DNA of 64,000 nt from positions 434,001 to 498,000 of the forward strand of contig CBDBMH010000001.1 in the NCBI GenBank assembly GCA_965207275.1, read 5' to 3'. This DNA is from Bin22 sp965207275 (GTDB lineage Bacteria > Chloroflexota > Dehalococcoidia > Lucifugimonadales > UBA3495). The notes under the pieces are model-generated. The model saw only the letters and a list, made by a program, of their open reading frames with translations. It made no database searches and was not told the origin of the DNA. Position numbers and translations under genes: made by a program. Of this stretch, positions 17,602 through 23,781 are shown in pieces. Each line of letters starts with the position of its first letter. The first letter of the stretch is position 1.

Positions 17602-18473
17602 ACCTCTGGCAGTGGTGTTTTCGACGTAATTCCAGGCCGCCGCTCTCTCGCGGCAACCGGCGGAAATTGTTCCTCAATCCAATGTATCCAAACGTGACAC
17701 CCAGGTCAAGAACGCGCCGTCCAGGGCATCGCATCGTATTGGGTGGTTCTGAGGGTGCACTCGCAGGGGTCCGCCTCGGGCGGCCATCCGCCCGAGGCTC
17801 GCCCTCAAAACCTCCTGAATTGGAACGCTGCCGCCCCCAGGGCAAACCCTGACCGGACTGCTGCCCTCCACTTCGGGTTGAAGCCCCGTAGTCCTGAGTG
17901 TGCCGAAGGGCCTGAAGTCCCGCCCAAAGACCCGGCTGGAGCTGGTGAGACTACCTTGAAGGCGAAATCTGGGAAAGCTCGGACTCCTCGGAACCGACAC
18001 GGAGACCCGTAATGTGACACCCGCCCCTTGTCGACCCCGATGGCCCTCCTCTACCATAATCCTGTGGCCACTCCCTTTTCCGTCTGGGCTGGAGGAGGTG
18101 CCGGCCACGGTCAGCAACCGGATCTCTTGTATCAGTGTAGAGGGGGCAGCCAGCCACTTTCCGCCAGAGACGTCCCCTTCCGTATCTGCAAATTAGGGAG
18201 AGCCCTGGTGCATCAGCCGCCATCTATCCCCCAGCTCCAAATACAATACGACCGGAAATAACGGGAAATGGCTGGAATATGTAAATTTTTCTTCAACCCC
18301 CGTATCCCTGCCCCCGATTTACACTTACGAAACAATTGGTTGCCAGGGGCGGGATAAACTGGATAATGTTCCGGCCGTAACGAAAATGTACGATAGCAGG
18401 TTTTTCGATATCCGTAGCGGTATCCAGAGTTTTGTCGCCAAGTTATGCGCTTTTCGGAAATTTTGGTGGCCGG
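17602..18473. other. Long intergenic region, no supported gene
   Basis: About 870 bases without a convincing gene. Overlapping open frames on both strands between 17674 and 18261 have arginine/proline-rich, shadow-like compositions and no ribosome binding sites. The region holds a dispersed-repeat copy at 17889-17910 (TAGTCCTGAGTGTGCCGAAGGG), and its last 200 bases become AT-rich towards the Lrp/AsnC promoter. A degraded gene cannot be excluded. Confidence 0.5.
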
Positions 18474-18502
18474 TTGACACTAAACTGCCATTGGGCTATG
18501 AT
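18474..18502 (+). promoter_or_regulatory. Promoter of the Lrp/AsnC regulator gene
   Basis: TTGACA at 18474-18479 and TATGAT at 18497-18502, exactly 17 bases apart: a near-perfect sigma-70-type promoter. The start codon is at 18549, leaving a leader of about 40 bases. Confidence 0.75.
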
Positions 18503-18548
18503 TCGTTTTGCATGTTCCGACAAAGCACATAAGGGAGAGTACCAGCCA

Positions 18549-18989
18549 ATGGATGAACTGGATAGGAAAATAATCGCCCTGCTGCAACTGGACGGTAGAG
18601 CCTCCAACGCGAAAATCGCCAGGGAAGTGGGGGTCAGCGAAGGGACCGTGCGCCGCCGGCTGCGGAAGCTGCTGGACGACGACGTGGTGCGGGTGGTTGC
18701 CGTGCCCAACCTGGAAAAGTTGGGCTTCTCCACTACCGCCCTGATCGGCATGCAGACCGGCCCCGGCAAGTCGGACCTGGTCGCCGAATCCCTGATCAAC
18801 CTGCCCGAGGCCCACTACGTAGCCGTCACCACCGGCGCCTACGACGTCTTCGTCTGGGCGGGCCTCGAATCGGCCGAAAACCTGGGCCAGTTCCTCCGGA
18901 CCAAGATCGGCCCCATCGACGGGGTGCAGCGCACCGAGACCTTCGTCAACCTTTCCATCAAGAAACGCACCTACGGCCTGGTCCTCTAG
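18549..18989 (+). CDS. Lrp/AsnC family transcriptional regulator
   Basis: A 146-residue Lrp/AsnC-type regulator. The N-terminal winged-helix domain (1-55) has the family opening LDRKIIALLQLDGRASNAKI and the recognition helix EGTVRRRLRKL. The C-terminal RAM/ligand-binding domain (65-146) ends with the expected KKRTYGL-like strand. These proteins assemble as octamers and sense amino acids or small metabolites. ATG 18549 is chosen because GGGAGAG precedes it and the promoter lies inside the longer frame that opens at 18432. A ferredoxin gene follows under its own promoter. Confidence 0.88.
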   Translation: MDELDRKIIALLQLDGRASNAKIAREVGVSEGTVRRRLRKLLDDDVVRVVAVPNLEKLGFSTTALIGMQTGPGKSDLVAESLINLPEAHYVAVTTGAYDVFVWAGLESAENLGQFLRTKIGPIDGVQRTETFVNLSIKKRTYGLVL

Positions 18990-19018
18990 CCCATCCGGCC
19001 GACGGGAATCGAAAGACT

Positions 19019-19041
19019 GGGGCAGCCACACCGGTTGCCCC
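19019..19041 (+). terminator. Hairpin GGGGCAGCC/GGTTGCCCC after the Lrp/AsnC gene
   Basis: A 9-base-pair stem with one G-T pair and a 5-base loop, 29 bases after the stop codon. No long T tract follows. Its first 12 bases match the hairpin at 9619, so the two may be copies of one dispersed repeat. Confidence 0.5.
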
Positions 19042-19130
19042 AGCAGCTTTGCCCCCACCGGAGGTACAGGAAGATGGAAAAGTCCTGAACCTCCCGCTCG
19101 CGGCCGGTCTGACTTACCTGCCTGCCATTT

Positions 19131-19158
19131 TTGCAAACCAGTTGCGCTATGCTATAAT
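19131..19158 (+). promoter_or_regulatory. Promoter of the ferredoxin gene
   Basis: TTGCAA at 19131-19136 and a perfect TATAAT at 19153-19158, 16 bases apart. The predicted 5-prime leader is about 95 bases. Confidence 0.65.
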
Positions 19159-19258
19159 TTCGTTGCCTACTGGTGGGACCTGCCCTTGATAGCCGGGAAG
19201 GTGGCTCCAGCGGCCGGGAGAGACCCAAGAACCGTTAGTTCAGAGGAGCAACAAAATA

Positions 19259-19528
19259 ATGACCTACATAATTACTGAGCCCTGTGTTGGTGTGAAGGAC
19301 GCGGCCTGCGTGGATGTCTGCCCGGTTGACTGCATTTACACCACCGACGACGACGACATGTACTACATCAGCCCGGATGAATGCATTGACTGCGCCGCCT
19401 GTGAGCCGGTCTGCCCCGTGACCGCCATCTTCGCAGAGGATGCCGTTCCTTCCCAGTGGGAAAACTACATCGCCATGAATTACGACTACTTCAAGAACAC
19501 CGACCCCAACGCCCTGAAGCGCAAGTAG
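19259..19528 (+). CDS. fdxA: 7Fe ferredoxin (FdxA-like)
   Basis: An 89-residue electron carrier of the 7Fe type. By analogy with Azotobacter ferredoxin I, Cys9, Cys17 and Cys52 would hold the [3Fe-4S] cluster and Cys21, Cys42, Cys45 and Cys48 the [4Fe-4S] cluster, with Cys25 free. The C-terminal extension (AEDAVPSQWENYIAMN) is typical of FdxA. It starts at ATG 19259 after AGAGGAG. It has its own promoter and a hairpin terminator, so it is monocistronic. Confidence 0.92.
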   Translation: MTYIITEPCVGVKDAACVDVCPVDCIYTTDDDDMYYISPDECIDCAACEPVCPVTAIFAEDAVPSQWENYIAMNYDYFKNTDPNALKRK

Positions 19529-19558
19529 TCGCGTTAACCAGAACCCAAGGCCACGAGG

Positions 19559-19610
19559 GACCTCCCTGGGCCAGGCCCGAGAACGGCGGCCAGCCCCACG
19601 GAGGTCTTTT
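19559..19610 (+). terminator. Terminator after the ferredoxin gene
   Basis: GACCTCC (19559-19565) pairs with GGAGGTC (19600-19606), followed at once by TTTT. The 34-base interior is GC-rich and can fold further (GGGCCAGGCCC). It starts 31 bases after the stop codon. Confidence 0.55.
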
Positions 19611-19752
19611 CATGTGTCCGCAGGTGGTAGGTGGGGTCGGCGGCAGGGTCCGCCGTCAGGTTGGACCTGCCATTCTACTGCCCTTGTATGATGGCGCCGG
19701 CTGGAAATTGTTGACGCTGGGAAGGGCCCGTTGCTAGACTTGGCATCCCCAG

Positions 19753-19797
19753 GGGCGGTTAGCTCAGTTGGTTAGAGCACTTGCTCGACACGCAAGA
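19753..19797 (+). pseudogene. Truncated tRNA-Val (GAC anticodon), 5-prime part only
   Basis: The 5-prime 45 bases of a tRNA are clear: acceptor GGGCGGT, D arm GCTCAGTTGGTTAGAGC, and an anticodon arm CTTGC/GCAAG with loop TCGACAC (anticodon GAC). After GAGG the sequence departs, with no variable loop, T arm or matching 3-prime acceptor. The loop has C at the normally invariant U33. The site reads as a tRNA cut by recombination and then decayed, so it probably marks an old integration boundary. Confidence 0.7.
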
Positions 19798-19830
19798 GGC
19801 CAGCCGCCATTACTCCTTGGAGCAGTGGTA

Positions 19831-20199
19831 ATGGTCGAAAAAACCAAGACTACCCAGGCCACCGAGGACCTGCAGGCGGCCCTGGAGGCGGCCCTGGCCT
19901 CCGGCCTGACCCAGGGAGGCATTGTCAGCATGGTGGATGGAGCAATAAAGGAAGCCGAGAAGGCGGGCTGTCAATCAGCCCTGCCCAACTTTCCCACTAA
20001 CGGCAAGCCGAAGGTGTACAGGGAGTTGCCGCCAGGTCTGATCACTCTCCCCGAAGCAGCCAGAAAGTTTGATATTCCCTCTTCTCGGATAAGGAGTTGG
20101 GTAGACAGCGGCAAGATACAGACCTTTGGCCGACTCCTGGGCATGGCACCAGGGGGAGGATTCCTGGTAGTCATGGAAGCTGAAGCTATCGAAAAATAA
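19831..20199 (+). CDS. Small HTH (excisionase/MerR-like) protein
   Basis: A 122-residue protein. The C-terminal half (about 68-115) has the winged-helix pattern LITLPEAARKFDIPSSRIRS WVDSGKIQ, as in excisionase- and MerR-type DNA-binding domains. The N-terminal half is an alpha-helical segment rich in Ala and Glu. It starts at ATG 19831 behind TTGGAG. It sits immediately after the cut tRNA-Val, as recombination-directionality factors often do, but a regulatory role is equally possible. Confidence 0.6.
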   Translation: MVEKTKTTQATEDLQAALEAALASGLTQGGIVSMVDGAIKEAEKAGCQSALPNFPTNGKPKVYRELPPGLITLPEAARKFDIPSSRIRSWVDSGKIQTFGRLLGMAPGGGFLVVMEAEAIEK

Positions 20200-20274
20200 G
20201 AAACCCTTTGACAAAGGGGGGCGCAGGAGGAAGACTTAATCTATCGCCTTAAACTGTTGGCACATCACCTTAAA

Positions 20275-20317
20275 CTGAATAGCCTCTCCCGGCAGCAAGC
20301 CGGGAGAGGCTATTCAG
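20275..20317. terminator. Perfect 19-bp inverted repeat, 5-base loop
   Basis: Arms 20275-20293 and 20299-20317 are perfectly complementary (CTGAATAGCCTCTCCCGGC and its complement) around the loop AGCAA. The flanks are not T-rich. It follows the HTH gene by 75 bases and could be a bidirectional terminator or a structured RNA or protein-binding site. Confidence 0.5.
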
Positions 20318-20769
20318 CATAAGGGGTACATTAGCCCGGCAGCTCAATTCCACCACGCCGGCGGAAGCCCCAATGGTAAGTGAGCGAGGACCGGGACGCC
20401 AGGAAAAGGCCTGCCACCTCAGACCCTAGTTACCCCTACCCCCCAACAGCCGGCAATTCCCGTTTACGGCGAGGCTTTGAGGCCCGGCGTGGTGGACGCC
20501 GGGCCTCGGCTTGTCACGGGTGCTGTCCAGGCCACCAATGCGCCATTGCCCTGCTGCGACCGGCGGGGCACGGGTCTTAGTTCCCCGTTCTACCTCGTCC
20601 CGAACTTAAGCCAAGGCAATCCCCACAGTTAATTCTCCGGTACCCCCCAGCTTTCCAGACTACCAGCGCTCCGGCGACCCAATGGTGGTGTTCATTTGCC
20701 CGGGCCCACGTCGTCCCAGTGGCCAACGGAATGCTCAATCTCGCCAGGCCAGGCCGGTAGGGGCACGCC
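20318..20769. other. Intergenic region with a second perfect hairpin
   Basis: No gene is supported. A perfect 12-base inverted repeat GAGGCCCGGCGT/ACGCCGGGCCTC lies at 20479-20507 with loop GGTGG. With the 19-base hairpin just upstream this makes a strongly structured noncoding stretch. Confidence 0.45.
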
Positions 20770-21015
20770 ATGCCTGGAATCGTCCACATAACCCTCAACT
20801 ACGTCCATACCCTCTGCCGCCGACCTGTGGGCGAACTGGCCGGAGACACCTACACAACGGACGTTATTCGCGCCACCAGCTACCGAGTCCGGAGATGTCC
20901 CGACTACCTGGCGGCGCTGGTCATCCCCGGGGAAAGCCGGTGCGCCGACTGCAAGGCCAAACGGCAGGCCAAGGCCAGGGCCGAGCGCGAGGCCAAAGCT
21001 GCCCAGGCTGCTTAA
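20770..21015 (+). CDS. Small basic protein with a CxxC pair
   Basis: An 81-residue protein with no recognised domain. Two cysteine pairs (RRCPDY and RCADCKAKR) and a C-terminal Ala/Lys/Arg-rich helix are visible. GTAGGGGCAC precedes the ATG at 20770. It heads a run of tightly packed small genes (to 22249) on the same strand that looks like phage or plasmid accessory DNA. Confidence 0.5.
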   Translation: MPGIVHITLNYVHTLCRRPVGELAGDTYTTDVIRATSYRVRRCPDYLAALVIPGESRCADCKAKRQAKARAEREAKAAQAA

Positions 21016-21034
21016 CAGACTGGAGGAAAGGACA

Positions 21035-21306
21035 TTGAACGCTAACCCCATTGACTACGAGGAATGGCTTATCTCGACTGAACAGTTCTGGCAGGCCTAC
21101 CCCCTGGGAATTGACACGGTAATCGTGGCTAACAACACCGGCGGCGCCACCACCGTCCACAAGTGCAGCGACGCGGCCCAGGAGCGGATCGAGCCGCCCA
21201 CGCCCAAGCCCAGGTCTGCGCCTCCTGCGGTGTGGCCTTCAAGACCCTTTACCAGGCTGATGACGGCACCTATTGCCGTCAGCATGTGGCCGGAAGGACC
21301 CGATGA
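21035..21306 (+). pseudogene. Frameshifted small zinc-finger-like gene
   Basis: Translation from TTG 21035 (after GGAGGAAAGGAC) is natural up to about 21205 (NANPIDYEEWLISTEQFWQA...). The C-rich stretch CCCACGCCCAAGCCCAG follows, after which the frame becomes proline/arginine noise. In the -1 frame the sequence continues as CASCGVAFKTLYQADDGTYC plus a CRQH-type end, a zinc-finger pattern. Its TGA (21304-21306) overlaps the next ATG (21303). The gene is therefore probably frameshifted near 21200-21215, either a real mutation, a programmed slip or a sequencing error. Confidence 0.5.
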
Positions 21307-21476
21307 CATTTGATTGCGGCTTTTGCGGCCGGCCGTTGCCGGTCTCTGCCCAGTGGCGGTGGTACCACTGGGCAGAGCGCCGCGGCGAATGGTTCCGGAT
21401 TTGCGCCAACGCACGGGAATGCACCGAGGCCGCCGCCACCAGGAAGGCGTTAAATCGAATGGAGGCTTTGCTATGA
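21303..21476 (+). CDS. Small CxxC protein
   Basis: A 57-residue protein starting MTFDCGFCGRPLPVSAQWRW, with a CGFC pair and a second cysteine pair (ICANARECTEAA): a zinc-finger-like layout. GGAAGG lies upstream. It overlaps both neighbours by four bases (ATGA), so the run is translationally coupled. Function unknown. Confidence 0.5.
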   Translation: MTFDCGFCGRPLPVSAQWRWYHWAERRGEWFRICANARECTEAAATRKALNRMEALL

Positions 21477-21871
21477 AAACACTGTTCCGAAAACTCTCTA
21501 CGGTCTACGCCGCGTCACTTACGGCTGTGGCGGTCGCCTGGGGCTTGGACAGGGTAGCGGGGCTGCCGATGGGCAGCGTTACGACCGACCTGTTGCTTGC
21601 AGTTGGCTTTTGCGCCATTTACACCGGCTGGAAACTGTACGAACTCTGGAACGAACCGAGAGGAAGCATGATTTGTCCCAAGTGTGGCCACGACAATCCA
21701 CCGGAGTTGATTTTCTGTAAGGCCCGCCGGCGCCGGCTGCTGGTATTTGTCAGCTATTGCGCTGCCGTCCTTTATCCTGCCCGGGTCCCGTGTTCCGGCT
21801 GCACCGCCGAGATACCAGGCAACGCCCGATATTGTGGCCAGTGCGGAATTGCGACGGGAAGAGGGAGTTGA
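21473..21871 (+). CDS. Membrane protein with C-terminal double zinc ribbon
   Basis: A 132-residue protein. Two hydrophobic segments (about residues 9-30 and 36-55) are followed by two zinc-ribbon-like knuckles: ICPKCGHDNPPELIFCK, then VPCSGCTAEIPGNARYCGQC. Between them is a hydrophobic, basic stretch. Double zinc ribbons of this type are common in small regulatory or scaffolding membrane proteins. It starts at ATG 21473, overlapping the preceding stop, and GGAGG is nine bases upstream. Confidence 0.55.
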   Translation: MKTLFRKLSTVYAASLTAVAVAWGLDRVAGLPMGSVTTDLLLAVGFCAIYTGWKLYELWNEPRGSMICPKCGHDNPPELIFCKARRRRLLVFVSYCAAVLYPARVPCSGCTAEIPGNARYCGQCGIATGRGS

Positions 21872-21873
21872 CG

Positions 21874-22101
21874 ATGAAGGAACTAAAACTGCTTCCCAAG
21901 GATGGTATCTGGTGCGTGGAGCACCTGCAGGACGGTAAGCCTGACCCGGAAATCAGCGACTTGTGGGACGGCAAGACGGTCTTGCCCACGCCGTTCCTTT
22001 TGGCCGTTCCGGTCTGGCAGGTAGCGCAATTGCTGGCCAGACTCAATCCCCGAAAGCGGATTCTCTATAATGCGAGGACAACGGACCATGGAAATAGTTG
22101 A
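21874..22101 (+). CDS. Small hypothetical protein
   Basis: A 75-residue protein with no recognised domain, rich in Leu, Trp and Asp (WCVEHLQDGK, then DLWDGKTVLP). GGGAG precedes the ATG at 21874. It is separated from the zinc-ribbon gene by two bases and overlaps the next small gene by 14. Confidence 0.45.
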   Translation: MKELKLLPKDGIWCVEHLQDGKPDPEISDLWDGKTVLPTPFLLAVPVWQVAQLLARLNPRKRILYNARTTDHGNS

Positions 22102-22249
22102 ATGCCCTGGTTGCTTCTCTGACCTTCGCATCCCGCCCCGGTCCGAGATAGGCGGATTAGGGGCTGCCCTACAAGATTTCGTCAACATTCAGGACTGGGA
22201 TGGAGCCGAGCTGGCGCTGGGCAGATTACGACTGGTCCAGGTTAATTGA
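22088..22249 (+). CDS. 53-residue CxxC protein
   Basis: A short gene beginning MEIVECPGCFSDLRIPPRSE. The CPGC knuckle followed by a L-x-x-P pattern resembles half of a zinc ribbon. It ends at TGA 22247-22249. It overlaps the preceding gene and closes the run of small cysteine-containing genes. Confidence 0.4.
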   Translation: MEIVECPGCFSDLRIPPRSEIGGLGAALQDFVNIQDWDGAELALGRLRLVQVN

Positions 22250-22570
22250 GACCATGCGACCTATGACTGCGGGGCGGTTTCCTGGGTTTCGGCTACCGGA
22301 GGACAGCTGCTGCCAGTAGTGAGCCCGGTTCCGGACAGCCATTGATTCGAGGCTCTGCCCCGAAGATGGGTGGACGAGCACAAATCTGCCCGGCAAAGCC
22401 GGTGAGGAACTTTCGGAAGCAGGAGTGCTCTGAGTCCATATCGCCATGGTCCGCCTGCCGCTCAAGAAGCCAAAACCAACCTGATGTCAAATTGACAGGC
22501 ACCCTTTTTCGACCGGTTGGAGCTCGATACAATACCTAAGCCCGGAGCGCGAACACAAACTTGCTCTGTC
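22250..22570. other. Intergenic, nothing recognised
   Basis: Open frames on both strands here lack ribosome binding sites and domain signals. No hairpin or repeat was noticed. Confidence 0.45.
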
Positions 22571-23230
22571 TCAGCTTACAGAGGTGGCGGGCCTGCGCGT
22601 CTTCAGGCCGAACCAGCAGCACCGGCAGGTGCAGAGCTCCAGTTGGTCGGAGGGTCCGGTTTTGCGAATCCCACCCAGTCCTTCTCGCAGCAGCCAGGGG
22701 ACCAGCAACAGGGCTGTAACCGCGTCCAGCCACCACCAGCCCAAGGCGGCATTGGCTACCAGGCCGACGAGCAAGGTAAGGGAGAGTATCGCACAGGCCA
22801 ATGACTCCTTCGCTTCTATGGCTAAGGACTGCAGATTCCCCTGGGACGCAATGCGGAGTTTCCAGACGGCAATCAGGGGCATCAGGATGACCGAGGCCAG
22901 CGCCAGCCCGATGCCCACCAGGGATTCCTCGGCGCCGCTTCGCTCTGAAAGAGCCCACGCTGACTGCAACACGATGGCGGTGGACAGGGCGATGAACGTC
23001 CAGCCTATGAACCGGACTACCCTCTGCTCCACTGCCTCAGCATACTCTCCATCCTTGATGCCCACCCTCCATAGCACCAGGGAGGCGGCCGCCACCTCGA
23101 TGCAGCTGTCGGCCCCGAAGAAGACCAGGGCGAAGCTGCCGGCAACGATACCGGACCAGATGGCAATTGTGCCTTCTGCAACGTTGTAGAAGATGGTAAA
23201 CAGGAGCAGAAATCCTGCGGCATTAAGCAT
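22571..23230 (-). CDS. Cation-efflux-like (CDF superfamily) membrane protein, short form
   Basis: A 219-residue membrane protein with about five or six helices that resembles the transmembrane part of cation diffusion facilitators: a first metal-site-like helix GADSCIEVAAASLVLW and a later helix pair around AIEAKESLACAIL and WWWLDAVTALLL. It lacks the cytosolic C-terminal domain of standard CDF exporters (about 290 residues). Instead it ends in a short tail with CTCRCCW. It may be a natural short paralogue or a truncated one. AGGGG is upstream of ATG 23230. Confidence 0.65.
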   Translation of the reverse strand: MLNAAGFLLLFTIFYNVAEGTIAIWSGIVAGSFALVFFGADSCIEVAAASLVLWRVGIKDGEYAEAVEQRVVRFIGWTFIALSTAIVLQSAWALSERSGAEESLVGIGLALASVILMPLIAVWKLRIASQGNLQSLAIEAKESLACAILSLTLLVGLVANAALGWWWLDAVTALLLVPWLLREGLGGIRKTGPSDQLELCTCRCCWFGLKTRRPATSVS

Positions 23231-23234
23231 GTCT

Positions 23235-23624
23235 ATGAATGCCCCTTACCAGGTTGAAAACAATTATAAGACAAAAGTCTTTGCCAGTACAGCTATCCCG
23301 GATGATGGGGAGCCATGTGGCCTCAAATGGAGGTTAACGACTTCTCATGGGCCACTGGCGTTCGCGTTGCCCTGCAATGTGCCGCAGGTCTTCCACCTGC
23401 TCACTCAAGACAGGATTCTGGTAAGAGACGTGGAGGCCCGCAAGCGTCAAGCGACCCGGGTTGCCTGGCGGATCTTGAAGGACTGGACCGAGGCCCAGCT
23501 TGCGCTCCTCGACACGGGGATGGTGGAACTGGAAGAGATATTTCTGCCGTACATGCTGCAGGACAACCAAACTCTTTATCACGCCCTTCGTGAGGGCAAT
23601 TTCAGGGCCCTACAGAGTGATTAG
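23235..23624 (+). CDS. Hypothetical protein of mobile-element type
   Basis: About 129 residues, starting at ATG 23235 or 23229. The C-terminal half (VEARKRQATRVAWRILKDWT and FLPYMLQDNQTLYHALREG) resembles small uncharacterised proteins often seen on phages and integrated elements, with a conserved AWRILKDW-type core. The first 30 residues are less convincing, and the true start may be further in. It is divergent from the CDF-like gene, with starts about 5 bases apart, and lies just upstream of tRNA-Lys. Confidence 0.5.
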   Translation: MNAPYQVENNYKTKVFASTAIPDDGEPCGLKWRLTTSHGPLAFALPCNVPQVFHLLTQDRILVRDVEARKRQATRVAWRILKDWTEAQLALLDTGMVELEEIFLPYMLQDNQTLYHALREGNFRALQSD

Positions 23625-23647
23625 CGGAACAACAGTTGTGCGAATGA

Positions 23648-23723
23648 GGGCTCGTAGCTCAGTTGGCAGAGCGCCGGACTCTTAATCCGGAGCGCGGGGG
23701 TTCGAGCCTCACACGGCCCACCA
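23648..23723 (+). tRNA. tRNA-Lys (CTT anticodon), mispaired 3-prime half
   Basis: A 76-base tRNA with encoded CCA. The anticodon stem CCGGA/TCCGG and loop CTCTTAA give anticodon CTT (Lys). The D arm is normal. The acceptor GGGCTCG does not fully pair with ACGGCCC (6-67 is C-C, 7-66 is G-A, 5-68 is T-G), and the T stem GGGGG/CTCAC has an A-G mismatch and a G-T pair. The 3-prime half would fit a GGGCCGT acceptor instead. This suggests a recombinant junction or a decaying copy. A large serine recombinase gene ends 58 bases downstream, so this may be an integration end. Confidence 0.75.
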
Positions 23724-23781
23724 CCGTATCTGATACTGCGAACACCGCCATTCAGGGCGATTTCGGCGGCGTCCGCTCCCC

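Noticed and set aside
17674..18117. 147-residue reverse frame and overlapping frames in the intergenic region
   Set aside because: Composition is proline/arginine-rich with no ribosome binding site, and it overlaps a dispersed repeat. Kept as intergenic.
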